Assembly (NCBI RefSeq): GCF_019279795.1
Contig: NC_056743.1
Span: forward strand, 868,197,864 to 868,261,863
Source of the DNA: Protopterus annectens
Taxonomy: Eukaryota; Chordata; Ceratodontiformes; Protopteridae
Reading direction: 5' to 3'
DNA length: 64,000 bases
The notes beneath the pieces are model-generated. The model worked only from the letters and a program-made list of their open reading frames with translations, did no database searches and was not told where the DNA came from. Below, piece after piece: positions 1 to 11,139 of the stretch (position 1 is its first letter; each line of letters starts with the position of its first letter). Both the position numbers and the translations under genes were made by a program.

Positions 1-1394
1 TTCAGTTTTATCTTGTTTGTAATGGAGGGTAGTGGTGAACATTATTGAGTTTAAATGTAAATGTGTTTAATAGGAAGGATGCTGTTTGCAGATATTTGGT
101 AGCCATTTTGATTTTTAAGGGTGATTATGCAGTGGTGTTCATTGTATGTGCTAAGATGAGTAAACCTTATTTTATTCTCAATGCTTTGTAGAATTTCCGT
201 GTTTTGAAGTGATTGTAGGTTAATAATGGGAAGAGAGTATTCAGGTCATTGTTGTAAGGCACTGATAGCAAAGACTTTTGTGGCATCCTTGAAGAGCCTA
301 TAGCTGTGTGAGACAACCTGCTGACTTTGGTATGTAGGTGGAAGGTTGAGCGCCTGGCAAAAACATACTTGGACAGAAGGAGAACATGAAAGTTATGCAT
401 AGAAGGCACTCTACCGAAGTAGTGACCTGGATAGCCAAGGACTAAATGTAGTCTTTATAATTCTCAGATTTTTTTTGTAAATGTAATTTATCCTTGTATT
501 ACAATTATTTCTTCTGTTCTTTTAAAAGTAGCGCATCCATTGGTTGATAACCATTTGATGCAGTGCATAAGTAATGGATATGCAATCACTGATCATTATT
601 TACATGTACTGTGAATAGGATCAATATTAGAGCTATTATATAAAGTACTATGATATAAAGCATGGGAGCATGTGGTTTAATTTAAACTATTAATTTAGAA
701 TCTAGGAAAGGTAAAACTGATATGTCAAGATTCCATTTCATTAAAAGTTATGAGATTTTCAGGTTTCTGTTGTGTTAGCTGGGTAATTCTTTACTGTTGG
801 TACTTCTCTGTTGGCTATGTATACTCGATTTTGTTTTTGTTGAAATATGAGACTTTTTATTCAGAAATATTTATTTATTTGTTTGTTTATTTTAGCAAAG
901 TGCAGCAAATGGAATGCAGGGATGGGCGTTGTTTCTGTAGGAGGATACCTTTAATCTGTAAATTTTTATCTATAGAGTTGGGATTTTTTTAGATAAAGGG
1001 AGTGCAGATAGCATGTTCCTTTCTTCCTTTACAGAAATGTTTCTTTTATGTTTTGTGTTGTTGGTATATTTTCTGTATTGATATTAGTTCCATATTAATG
1101 GACTTGATGTTGGTATTGATATTTTGTCATGAATCCTAATGCGCTGATTGCCAGCTTCAGTGAACCACAGTAATGAAACAGGAAGGCAGTGTGGGCAATG
1201 TCATTTACAGTACAGTAATGAGAGCACTGAGTTAAGTTACACTGTGACCCAGGAGAATGTTCTAGTCAAGAAGGGAGAAAGCTCCTTCACAAGTGAGGAA
1301 TTAATGGTAGTCGTTGCAGTGGCTTTAATTCTGGTAGTTTCAAATATGACTAGGTTCAAAATGTGTATTTTTGACTAAAAAAAACTATTTCAGA
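1..1394. other. AT-rich stretch without a recognised gene
   Basis: Only short open frames with no recognisable domains are present. Runs of T and A are common. I see no clear element boundary, terminal repeat or tRNA-like box here. Confidence 0.6.
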
Positions 1395-1990
1395 TTTCTA
1401 GGCCTAGACATGCACTGAGTACTGACACAAGGTGATGATTGCTTAACCCCAAGCAGACTTTGGATAATTTATCCCACAAGTAGATAGCAAATGTTGGAGG
1501 TTTAATGGGGAAGAAAGTGATAACTGGGAACATGATTTTGTGGGAGTGTAATAAATATGTAGAGTTTAAAAATTCCTTACAGGGCACTCTATTAGAAATA
1601 TTGGTGGAACAAATGTCTTTAAGTAAGGAAATGATTCTTTTGAGCTGGGACACAAGGTCTGTGTTGCCTAGACATAGTAAGATCTTAAGTTGAATTCAGC
1701 TGATTGCCTAAAAAAACAATTACTAGAAAATCAAAATCTAAGTGTAAACCAGCTGTGTCTAAAGTAATGAATATTGTAAAGGAAATAAAAAAATTGAAGT
1801 GAGATCTTTAGAAAAGTGAAGGAGGAAATTATGTAGAAATAAAAGGAATCTGTGGGAAGGGCACACATTGAATAATGTTGAGGGGGAGGAGTAAGGAATA
1901 AGGGAAAGCAGACATTGAGCTAGTTATGTCATGGATGGAATGACAGTTGATATAAAGAAAGAAAACATATGTAATATATGGAAATTAAAA
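1395..1990 (+). mobile_element. L1-like LINE, 3' fragment
   Basis: This stretch is a diverged copy of the 3' end of the L1-like element found at 20.3-20.8 kb in the same window. Both carry a block reading GTAGAnAGCAAATGTTG followed by GGGAAGAAAG, a peptide of the form LS[WY]DT.S.LPR..K (here at about 1640-1685), and the shared DNA block AAACAATTACTAGAAAAT. Only the last part of ORF2 and some 3' UTR remain, as expected for a 5'-truncated LINE insertion. The 3' limit is uncertain because the 3' UTR is poorly conserved between the two copies. Confidence 0.65.
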
Positions 1991-3019
1991 TATCATGCTT
2001 TGTTTTCTTTTTTTGCAGATGCGTGTTTGCTTGTCTTGAGTGGTAATTTAATAGTTTATGATTGCTTATTTGAACTGTCGTTGGTACTTCTGCAAGACAG
2101 ATCTGGCATAGGAAACAAGATGATAAGAATGACTAGAATAGTACAATACTGTAGTGAATGAAATGTTTGTAAAAGGTAATCAAATATTAGTTATAATTCT
2201 AAAGGTGAGATTTGACCATTACCTTGAATTTGTGTTATACAATGGTGTCAGTACTGAAACATGAGTGTAAGCAGGTGGTATGGGGATAAGGATTTGTAAT
2301 GTCTCTATCAACTCCGTTTCTATGATTACTGACACTGTGAAACAGTTACGCTAAAAAACATTTTCAGTGATCAAAAAATCTCATAAGTTGCAAGATCATT
2401 ACATGTTGCCATAAAATATACACTAACTTCATGGACATACAACAGTGAGGAAAAAGGCAAACTCATAATTCATTGAAATTGCTATTCAGCATAAACACAT
2501 TACAATACTGGTGCATGCTCTAATTGCCATTAGAGAGTTGTCACATTCCCATGTATAAAATCCACAGCCTCCTGATCTTCCTGGCACCAAAGGAGAGTGT
2601 GCTACTTTCTGATTGTAATTAGAAAGAATAGTGCAAAAACTGAAGTTTTGTGTTCACATTCAGTAAGGAAGTTGTGCTGTTTCACTTTATTGTATTTGCA
2701 TAATAAATTGTGAATTTTAGCCACTCTTCTTTACCTGTTGACAATAAATACAGTATATTGTAAGTTATAAACATAATTTTTGCTTTAGAAAATATTACTT
2801 GATTTTTTGCATATAATATTAAATCAGAACCTCACATACCCATTTGATATTATATACGCATATACATGTGTATGTAAGGTATGTCTCCCTTTCAGAAGGG
2901 TGAGACCCCATATTGTGAGTCACAGCAGCTTGGAAATGAAACTGCATTTCAAATGAATAATAGCAAGTTCTAAAAGTTGTTGTTAGACATGAAAAGTTTT
3001 TTTTCTTTTTTTGGGGGAT
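1991..3019. other. AT-rich stretch without a recognised gene
   Basis: No open frame with a recognisable domain and no clear repeat boundary was found. A short TATATACGCATATACATGTGTATG alternating tract lies near 2855. It may contain old, unrecognisable transposon remnants. Confidence 0.5.
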
Positions 3020-3145
3020 AAGGGGTTATTCCCTAAAAACCCTGATGGTAGAATAATGTGTCCTCTATACTCCTACTGCTTATATAGCCTAACTTTGTGA
3101 TCACTGTACCTTGGAATACGGGAGTACTCCATGGTGCTGTAATCT

Positions 3146-3291
3146 TAGGTTCATAAGTTAGTACTAGGCTAACGACCTTTGTGGGCCATTTTAAGCCTAG
3201 CCAGTTACTCAATCTGAGAATCAAACCCTACACCTTGTGTTTGTAAGATAAACACCTTAACCATTATGCCAACCTCCCACTGTCCATGAGA
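3146..3291 (-). mobile_element. tRNA-derived SINE with a CR1-like LINE 3' tail
   Basis: Read on the minus strand, the head contains an A-box-like TGGCATAATGGTTAAGG and a B-box-like GGGTTTGATTC with tRNA-like spacing. The tail reads GGCTAGGCTT, then a GC-rich stretch, then TAGCCTAGTAC and ends TTATGAACCTA. The tail matches the 3' terminus of the CR1-like LINE copies at 8.17-8.24 kb and 52.55-52.61 kb. Tail sharing with a partner LINE is how many SINEs are mobilised. The pol III boxes are degenerate, so this copy is probably inactive. Confidence 0.75.
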
Positions 3292-3735
3292 TAACCACCA
3301 AAGATAATTACTGTAATAAGATATGAAGCAGTGCAGGGTGGTCTCATGGTGGAATAGAGAGTGATGGCCTCAGTCTTCTGAGCTCAGCAAAAGACAGCTA
3401 TCACTCATCTAGTTTTGTGTGGCTTCCAACTTTCTTTTAAATGATAACACAGAAAATATTTTAAAAAGTTAACTATAACTATCATCAGTATAAGAACGAA
3501 AATTTAAATCCCTCACTCAAGAGAAGCATTTTTTTCAAAAATAACATAAGACAAGAACAGGACCCCACCACAAAAAAGTGGCTGCACAAAACAGTGCCAG
3601 AAACCAACCTCTGAGCATAGACACTCAAGAAGCTAACCACCCGAGAACTATAGAAGAAAGTCCACAGAACATTAAACATGAAAAAACAGTCCAACAATAT
3701 ATTATGGTCCATGAGGTTAAATGCAGTTAACAGAA
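3292..3735. other. Unassigned part of the insertion specific to copy A
   Basis: This sequence lies upstream (minus-strand sense) of the SINE head and, with the SINE, makes up the 590-bp block missing from the right-hand copy of the duplication. It has no recognisable coding domain. A minus-strand open frame of 75 codons (3485-3712) shows no family features. Confidence 0.5.
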
Positions 3736-4344
3736 TTTAAATTTATATATATTCCATGACATTTGCAGTCAGAGTTCTACACTTATGAAGATTATTACTG
3801 CTCTAAGAATTTGAAAACGCATCCAGATTGTGCCTGTGTGTATGTATGTCTATATACAATTTATTTATTTATTCATTTAATTATATAAAATATATATTTA
3901 GAAAACAGCCTTCCAAAATGATTATACCCAACTGATCAAACCTCAGAAACATTGAGCTGTAAATTTTGCATAAACTCCCCCCTCAAAAAAAAAGACTCTT
4001 TAAAAAGTAAAATCCCCTTACAAGTTCTGTAATCCTGTCAGTAAACTTCTGGATTGAACTGCTGCAGTTTGGCAGCTATTTAATTATTTACAAAGTAACT
4101 GTCAAATGACACGATTCAACTAGATGTTTTGATAGCTGGGAGGCAGTGGATAAAACAAGAGAACAATTATGATGATTTCAATGAAGTAGTCATTGTTGGT
4201 AAGGAGTGAGGGTATGAACTGAGTCTAGTGTCTAAAAGCTTCAAGTTGTAATACATTTGCTGTGATTATCACTAAAATAACCCAAAGAACCATCTGTATA
4301 ATAAATGTACTCAGGAAATAAAAAATGCAATTATTTATTGATAT

Positions 4345-4384
4345 TTAGCGCTTTCATCTCCTGTAAAAGACTTCATCAGAATAC
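4345..4384 (-). ncRNA. Hammerhead ribozyme-like core of PLE-A
   Basis: Minus strand: CTGATGA at 4379-4373, then a stem II region, then GAAA at 4355-4352 followed by GCGCTAAAT. The CUGAUGA...GAAA pair at this spacing is the conserved hammerhead core, and such ribozymes are known from the terminal regions of Penelope-like elements. Stem II pairing (AGTCTT.../...GAGAT) is weak here, so activity is doubtful. Confidence 0.55.
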
Positions 4385-4679
4385 ACCATCTTACATACAA
4401 TACTCCATTTAAATACATCTAATTAATGACATCACAATTGAACTTTATTAATCCCAGGAACTTTTACATAACATTAAAGGGGCAGAATAATGAAGTCCTA
4501 AATGCATTGAATAACCAAAAGAAAAATATACTAAAATTAAATACATATATATTCTTATATAATGCCAAACCCACATACAATAATATAACAAACCTCATAA
4601 CATTATAAATGCTTTTTAAAAAATGTTATATATTAAAACGTATCCAAAATACTAAAATCTATTTGCTTTTTCCAACAGC

Positions 4680-5075
4680 ATGGGATCAATGGAAACAGTT
4701 TCAGTACATGACATACAAACTGCCAAATATACTCATCCAGTGGTATTGCAATTCCCGTTCCTAAATATTATTCTCCTCTTCATATTATTGCCAAGAACAA
4801 TACTGCCCTGTTTGATAATATATGGGCATTGTGCACACATACCACATGGTCTGGTTCCTAGGCCAGCCACATCAGTCCTATCTATTTTCATTTCAAATAA
4901 TTTGTTTAGGTTTACACCCATCTTATTAATAAACATAGGTTTTTCACCCACTTTATTAAAAATCTCCCTATTTATTCTAAAAAGATTCCAGGTGGATTCC
5001 ATTGCTTTTATTATTCTATTGGTGTTACTATTTAACTGTAATACACACATTTATTTAAATTTACTATTCCGATGA
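4680..5075 (-). pseudogene. PLE-A polyprotein, Cys-rich linker just before the endonuclease
   Basis: A minus-strand frame (open at 5050-4733, continuing to about 4685 in a neighbouring frame) contains PCGMCAQCPYI followed by VYLAVCMSC. The intact-looking PLE at 37.8-39.7 kb has CGACGQCRYI and VYVALCNQC at the same place. In a complete PLE the GIY-YIG endonuclease follows at once. Here the homology stops just before it and only 3' UTR-like sequence follows, so the endonuclease domain is missing. Confidence 0.7.
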
Positions 5076-5103
5076 CCATCCCCAGAATCATTGGCATTTT
5101 TGG

Positions 5104-5434
5104 CATACCTCTCAACTGTCCCTGATTTTCAGGGATGTCCCTGATTTTGACTCAAATTTTAACTCTGTCCCTCTTAATCCCTCCTGAAACTAGTGACTTT
5201 TGGAGGAAAGGTGGTGAATTACACTTAATGAATAATGACAATAATTAAGAGTTATAAACTTATTTTACTTCAGAAAATGTGTATTAATTCATATGCTCTG
5301 ATTCTGTCAATGTTTCAAGTTAATAGCACTAATATTTTAAAAGTGTCCCTGATTGTCCCTGATTTTTTTCTTGACTTGTCCCTGATTCTGTTGAAATTTG
5401 TCCCCAGTTGGTTGAGAGGTGTGATTTTTTTTGG
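5104..5434. mobile_element. MITE with ATACCTCTCAAC termini, inserted in PLE-A
   Basis: The ends read ATACCTCTCAACTG on the left and GTTGAGAGGTGT on the right, an inverted pair of about 12 bp. The interior carries several TGTCCCTGATT motifs. The same family is seen at 34.999-35.289 kb and, decayed, at about 47.755-48.01 kb. It has no coding capacity, as expected of a non-autonomous DNA transposon. It splits the PLE-A coding region, so it is the younger insertion. The target duplication is unclear in this copy. Confidence 0.7.
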
Positions 5435-5436
5435 TA

Positions 5437-6745
5437 AAACTTACCCCTAAAAGTGGCTTATAAAAACACCCCATTTGCCATATACTTCATTTAAAATTTC
5501 TTTCACCAAGTACTTGGGATATCCTCTCTGCTGAAACATATTGGAAACCTTTTCAAGTTCGGGGCCCAGGTCTTCCAAATGTGAGGTCATATGGGCCACC
5601 CTAATGGCTTTTCCCTTAACAGTGCTTTTCTTCTGTCCCATGGGATGATTACTTTCAAAATGCAAATATGCATTACAAAAAATATCCTTTCTGTAAATTC
5701 TGGACCTGAAAGCATCGACCCCTTTGGAAATATAAGTATCCAAATAGTTAATACCTTTTGTATCGTACTAGTATGTAAAATCTAAAAAATCAGTGCTCGA
5801 ATTTAAATATTGAATAAACTTGGGAATTTCAGACTCAAGACCCTCCCAAAGTATAAAGATTTCATCCAAATAGCTTACATACAACTTGACATACCCCAAA
5901 AAGGACATTTTTTTACATACAGATTTTTCCAACTCAGAAGAACCAAATTAGCATACACAGGTGAGCATACTGCCCCCATGGCCACACTCCTGATCTGTTG
6001 ATAATATTCTCCCTTAAACCATAAAAAATTATTATCCAGAACTATACTCATCAATTCACAGACCAGTGTAGCCATGTCATGTTCCAGCTCAGATTCCTGG
6101 AATAATACCTGTTCAAATAACATGAGACCCTCCCCTTTGGGATTGTAGTGAACAAGTCCTTAACATGTACAGTTAAAAAGACAATATTCTCTGTCCACAA
6201 CTCTTTTTTATCAAACCCAAAAACTCCCAAGAATTCTTTACTAAGTGAGGAGTCTTGTCAATCACATGCTGTACACAGGAATCAATTAAAACAGCCAAAG
6301 GGAGAATTTTGGAACCCATAGCAGCCACAATGGGTCTGAATGGAAATTTCAAAACATGTTTTATGAATCTTAGGTATACTGAAAAAAATGGTATGACGGG
6401 GTCCCTTCTATACAAAAAAATCATATAGATCAGAATCTATTCTCCCATCCAGCAAATACTCCACAAGATATGAATCAATCCTGGAATAGGAAATATTGAT
6501 CTGGTTCCTAGAAACACCCAAATAGGTAGTCTCATCAAATAAAAAATTCTGCATTTCATTCAGATAATCCAAACTTTTATACAGCACCACCAATCCCCTT
6601 TGATCTGGACCATGACACGAATCAGTGTGTCTTTCCTCAAATCCAACAAGAGGTTATATTCTCCCTCTGTTAAATTGCCCTGTCTCTTGTTATAACCCCT
6701 GAGCCATTCCATAAATGTCTTCCAGAACCAACTTATCATATGCTT
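5437..6745 (-). pseudogene. PLE-A reverse transcriptase (broken)
   Basis: Three minus-strand frames can be read in series. Positions 6593-6408 contain the YL.EYLLDGRID region. Positions 6424-5875 contain FRPIV, then a motif B-like SVAMGAVCSPVYANLVL. Positions 5743-5447 contain IYRKDIFCNAYLHFESNHP and IKGKAIRVA-type motifs followed by RGYP. All match the PLE at 38.2-39.7 kb in order. Known PLE RTs have the RKPT....L...S.HP box seen here in altered form (RKDI). Several frameshifts separate the pieces. No intact catalytic palm is visible, so this is a dead copy. Confidence 0.75.
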
Positions 6746-6747
6746 CC

Positions 6748-7432
6748 ACTAAGGGGTGGGGGGTCATTCCCTAAAAACCCTGATGGTAGAATCATGTGTC
6801 CTCTATACTCCTACTGCTTATATAGCCTAACTTTGTGATCACTGTACCTTGGAATAGGGGAGTACTCCATGGTGTTGTAGTCTTTATATTTATATGTATT
6901 CCCTAACATTTGCAGTCAGAGTTCCACGCTTATGAGGATCATTACTGCCTTTGGAATTTGAAAAAGCACCCAGATTTTTGCCTGTGTGTATGTATGTCTA
7001 TATACAATGTATTTATTCATTCATTTAATTATATAAAGTATATATTTAGAAAACAGCCTTCCAAAATGATTAAACCCAACTGATCAAACCTCAGAAACAT
7101 TGGGCTGTAAATTTTGCATAAACTCCCCCCTCAAAAAAAAAAAGACTCTCTAAAAATTAAAATCCCCTTACAAGTTCTGTAATCCTGTCAGTAAACTTCT
7201 GGACTGAACTGCTGCAGTTTGGCAGCTATTTAATTATTTACAAAGTAACTGTCAAATGACACAATTTAACAAGATGTTTTGATAGCTGGGAGACAGTGGA
7301 TAAAACAAGAGGACAATTACGATGATTAAAATGAAGTAGTCATTGTTGCGGCTTAGCTATGGGGTGAGGGTAGGAACTGAGTCTAGTGTCTAAAAGCTTC
7401 AAGTTGCAATACATTTGCTGTGATTGTCTAAT
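6748..7432. repeat. Right copy of the long direct duplication (copy B)
   Basis: Matches 3020-3145 joined to 3736-4272. It lacks the 590-bp block that contains the SINE and probably shows the state before that block was inserted. It starts at the 5' break of PLE-A and ends at about 7432, where similarity to the left copy stops. Confidence 0.8.
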
Positions 7433-8162
7433 TCACTTTTTCTGGAAGGTCACAAGACAGAGCTGTGGGACATGGTAATAGTACACACTGCCTGCTGCAG
7501 CATACACTTGTAGTTTGTAATTTTAATGGCAATAAACATGGGAGAAGCTAGGGAAGCAACTGGAAATACATTACTATGGCTGTTATTTCACCAGTTTTGC
7601 AATCACACACAAGACGTGATTGCAAGAAATGGTAGTCTTTGTTAGTATGGGGGGTAGACTGTATGTGAAAGCAAAGGGCAACGATTCATGCAAAAATAAT
7701 CATTGATATGTCTAGTTTGTGTCCAAGGGCAAGAGGATGAAATATATTTGTGCAGGTATCGGTAAGTTCATGTTCTTCCCAATCAAATGTCCGAGGTATA
7801 CACAGGAGGTGGTTGTCTTTTTGAGGAAGGAATGGGAAGACATGCTACCTGTGAAACCACAAGATCCACATGATTGCTGTCGTATAAAAGTATGGCTTGT
7901 TAGGGTAAGTGTACGTGTCTAACTGCAAGAAGTTAAATATGGTACTGTGGCCATTATATTCTTCATTTTCTTCTCAAAGAGACATTAGAAATATAGAGAA
8001 TGTGGATATAATGTTTGGGGGCAGGTGATGTGTGAAAGCAAATGGCCATTACAAAATCTCATCTGAATGATTACTGATGTAGTTTGCTGGAGGAGACTCT
8101 GTTAAACAGCAACATGACCATAATATGTATGATGTTGAGTCCCAAGATGGCTGCACATTGAG
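7433..8162. other. Stretch without a recognised gene
   Basis: An open frame at 7719-7922 (67 codons, plus) has no recognisable domain. A short motif of the form TGTGAAAGCAAAnGGC occurs near 7665 and near 8030, hinting at an old tandem unit of about 365 bp. Nothing else can be supported. Confidence 0.5.
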
Positions 8163-8239
8163 TTCATAGGTTCATAGGTAGGTACTAGGCTATTGGCCCT
8201 AGGGCCTATATAAGCCTAGCCAAAAAGGTACCCTGGTTT

Positions 8240-10200
8240 TCAGCACTCAAGAAAATTATTTTCCAGTGCCCCTGTCGAGCAAAGCCACAGAGGTGATCCC
8301 CGGGGTGAATTTCCTATTTCCCATCCAATCAAGATTTTTCTTGAAGAGTGCTAATGAGGAGCTTTGTTTTATATAGCTAGGTAGTTTGTTTCAGAGTATG
8401 GGAAGTCTCTGGGACAGGAATCTATCCCTCCAGCATGTTTTGTTTATTGTGGTGACAAGGTTTAGGTCCCTAGAGCATGTAGCTCAGAGGGATTAGGATT
8501 TCTTTAAGTGGAGCATGTCCAACAGCTCTGGGTTTGACACCTTTGTATGTTAGGCAGAGATCGCTGCCTCTGAGTAGGTGATATGCGATGGAGTAAAGCT
8601 GGAGATTTTTGAGACAATCTGCATTAGGGCATCTGTTTGAGGCCAGTAATCCTCTTTGTGAGGTATTTCTGCGGCCTTTCCAGTTGTTGTAGATGTCTTG
8701 TGATTTACATACCAAAAGGGGCTTTGTACTCTATAATGTGTCTAATGAGTTACGAGTAGAGGGAAACAATGACCACTTTTTTCCTGATGAGAAACTTTTT
8801 GTGATGAGGTGTGTCACTTAGAAGGATTTCCTGACTAATGTGGCGATGTGATTATCAAAGGAGAGACTACTGTCCACCTGTGTCCCAAGGTCTCTTATCT
8901 CATTTTCAGTGTTAAGTAAACTACTACCTATGTGGTAGCTCATGGGTACAGAGTTTTTACCAAAGGGGATGACAATGCACTTTTTGGCATTGAGCTTGAG
9001 GCCATGGCTTTGACACCAGGCATCTGTCTCAGTGAGGCTCTTTTGTAGGATGTCCACATTATTAGGAGTTTCAATTATGGCTCCTAGTTTGCAGTCATCT
9101 GCAAATTTCATTAGCCAAAGACCTTTTGTGTTAGCCTGTACTTCAGAAAAGGATATACCAAACAGGAGAGGACCCAGGACTGAACCCTGTGGTACTCCAC
9201 TTGTCACTGGTCTGAAGTCGGATTTGGAGTCTGCTACTTTCACAGTATGGGTTCTGTCAGTGAGCCAGTTGGCAACCCATCTTGTGACATAGGGATTTAT
9301 ACCTAGTTTAGTGAGTTTATCTATAATTCCAGAGTGGGGGATGGTGTCAAAAGCCTTGGCGAGATCTAGAAAGGCTATATGAACTACCTTACCCTTGTGT
9401 ATGGCTTCGGTGACTGCTTCAAAGAAGTCAGTCAGGTTTAGGAGACATGATCTGCTTTTTACAAACCTGAACTGGGTGGGGTCCAGAGTTTGGAGATTAC
9501 CAATGTCTTTGCTTATAAGCTCCATGATGATATATATGTTCCATGTCCTTGCAGACCAGGCTCGTTAGGCTACTGGGACAGTAGTTCCCGGGGTCCTTGG
9601 TGGCTTCCCCTTTGTGGAGTGGGATAACCATCACTGTGCGCCATTCAATGGGCACAAAGCCTGAGATGAGGCTATGAGTGAACTTGGTGCTTAGGTAAAG
9701 TGCCAGTTTATTCTGTAGTTCATGTCGAACGCAGCCTGGGATGTTGTCAGGTCACATGGATGCTGTGTTCTTGGCTTTGGAGAGTGTGTTTTTTACCTGT
9801 GCAGCTGTGATTACAGGAACTTTGCATTCTTCTGGTGTAGAGATGAGCCCTTTAGGAGGTAAGGGGGGTAAAGTTATCACTGAACCTATCTGCCAGGATG
9901 TTGGCAATATCAGTTGGTTCTGTATATTTAGTGCCATTGTGCTGTAACTCAGAGCAGATCTGAGTGTTGCCATTGAGATTCTTGACATAGCTATAGAATC
10001 CTTTGTGGTTGTCTTTAGAATCAGTGGCGATTTTGTTTTCATAACTAGCTTTGAGGATTTTATGAGGGATGTCAGCTTCTTACTGAGGCTGTCCATGGAG
10101 TTCTTCCAGTCATGGGATTTTACTCTTTTTCGCAACAGTTTCTTTCTTCTATTGTAGAGTTTGTTTATGGTAGGGGACCATCAGATTGGCTTCGTTTTTT
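8240..10200 (-). pseudogene. CR1-like ORF2, reverse transcriptase and C-terminus
   Basis: The frame at 9525-8818 carries the RT motifs in order: FLDLAKAFDTIPH (motif A), VTSGVPQGSVLGPLLFGI (motif B) and KFADDCKLG (motif C with both catalytic Asp residues), then HGLKLNAKKC. Upstream at 10135-9752 the linker (SKAKNT) is in another frame. The join near 9530 carries a small AT insertion (TATATATCATCATGG) that shifts the frame. Downstream, 8715-8470 contains LLRGSDLCLTYK of the C-terminal region. The catalytic residues survive but the ORF is broken in several places. The protein would copy the LINE RNA into a nicked target. Confidence 0.85.
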
Positions 10201-10377
10201 TGAAGAATAGCATCTTGGTTCTGTTAGGGATAGCACAATCCATGCACTCGTGTAAGTGCCTATAAAGTGCATTTGTGTAGGATTCAGTAGTTGTACCTCT
10301 ATTGTCCATCTGCATGGGTGTTATGAAGTTTCCCACTTCTGTTTTAAGAAGCGTGAAGTTGGCATTGGAGAAATTTT

Positions 10378-11052
10378 TTACGTTGATTTCACTAATGGGG
10401 GTGAGGGCAGGATGTGGATGTCTAGGCTGATTAGCTTGTGGTCGGATCTGACCAACAAGGAATTGACCTCTGGTGTGGAACACTGGTCGCCCATGTTGAT
10501 AATGACCAGGTCTAGGATATTGCTGCCCCTGGTGGGGGTGTGGAGAAGTTGATCCAAGGCATTGGAATTAATGAATTCCAGAAAACGTTGAGCAAAAGAG
10601 TTGGTACATGAGTAGTTTTCCCAGTTAATGGTGGGGTAGTTGAAATCACCCATTATTAGGGTGTTGGGTTGTACCCTAATATCTTCCAGTGTATCAAGAA
10701 ATGTGGAGTGGGAATCCTGGGGCATGGTGGGGGATTTGTAGCAAGTTACGGTTTGGATTGCGGTCTTGCCCAGAGTTAGTTTCACTTGGATAATCTCTGA
10801 TGCATTATGCTGAGCAACTAGCCTGGAGGTGTGGATATCCTTAATGAATATGGACATGCCTACACCTTTACTGTTTTGGTCCAGGTTAGGTGGCCAAAAG
10901 GTGTGGTATGAATTATAGCTTGGTAATGCAGGGGTGCTCTCTGGAGCCTTGAACCAGGTCTCTGTCACTGCACAGATGTCGATGTTCTCCATTTTAAGGA
11001 GTGCCTTGAGTGAATGCATTTTGAGGTTCAGACTTCTAGCATTGAGTAGCAT
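10378..11052 (-). pseudogene. CR1-like ORF2, AP-like endonuclease domain
   Basis: A 224-codon minus-strand frame has the signatures of LINE apurinic-like endonucleases: LLNARSLNLKMHSL at the start, CAVTETWFKA (catalytic Glu), a KGVG.SIFIK segment, MGDFNYPTINWENYSC (catalytic Asp/Asn), TPTRGSNILDLVI and LLVRSDHKLISLDI (terminal SDH with catalytic His). All key residues are present. It would nick target DNA for target-primed reverse transcription. A frameshift at about 10.4 kb separates it from the RT, so ORF2 as a whole is not intact. Confidence 0.85.
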
Positions 11053-11139
11053 TACCCTCAGATTTTGCTTGCTTGTGTCTGTTATGATGGTGAATTTGTC
11101 ATTTGAACCTTGCCTAAAAAAGGCACTATAGGGATGGCA

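Larger units (their letters stand above)
3020..4272. repeat. Left copy of a long direct duplication (copy A)
   Basis: Positions 3020-3145 and 3736-4272 match 6748-7432 closely (well over 90% identity by eye), in the same order and orientation. Copy A contains an extra block of about 590 bp (3146-3735) that is absent from the right copy. The block begins exactly at the 3' terminus of a minus-strand SINE. The two copies directly flank the decayed PLE at 4.3-6.75 kb. They are not PLE terminal repeats, because the hammerhead motif of that PLE lies outside them. Confidence 0.8.
4273..6747 (-). mobile_element. Penelope-like element, decayed and 5'-truncated (PLE-A)
   Basis: Minus-strand fragments follow the domain order of Penelope-like polyproteins: an N-terminal LLLDLRKDT-type segment (about 6620-6680), reverse transcriptase pieces (5447-6600), a Cys-rich CGMCAQC segment (about 4800) and the beginning of the VYLAVC..C linker (about 4700). 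A hammerhead-like core lies at 4347-4382, near the 3' end. It differs clearly from the PLE at 37-42 kb, so it is a different family or a much older copy. It is interrupted by a MITE at 5104-5434 and ends abruptly at the right copy of the flanking direct repeat. Confidence 0.8.

Noticed and set aside
4680..5075. 131-codon plus-strand hydrophobic protein
   Set aside because: Shadow of the minus-strand PLE-A coding remnant, which has recognisable motifs.
3020..7432. LTR retrotransposon with 670-bp LTRs
   Set aside because: The interior is a Penelope-like element without primer binding site or polypurine tract, and the repeats lack TG...CA ends.
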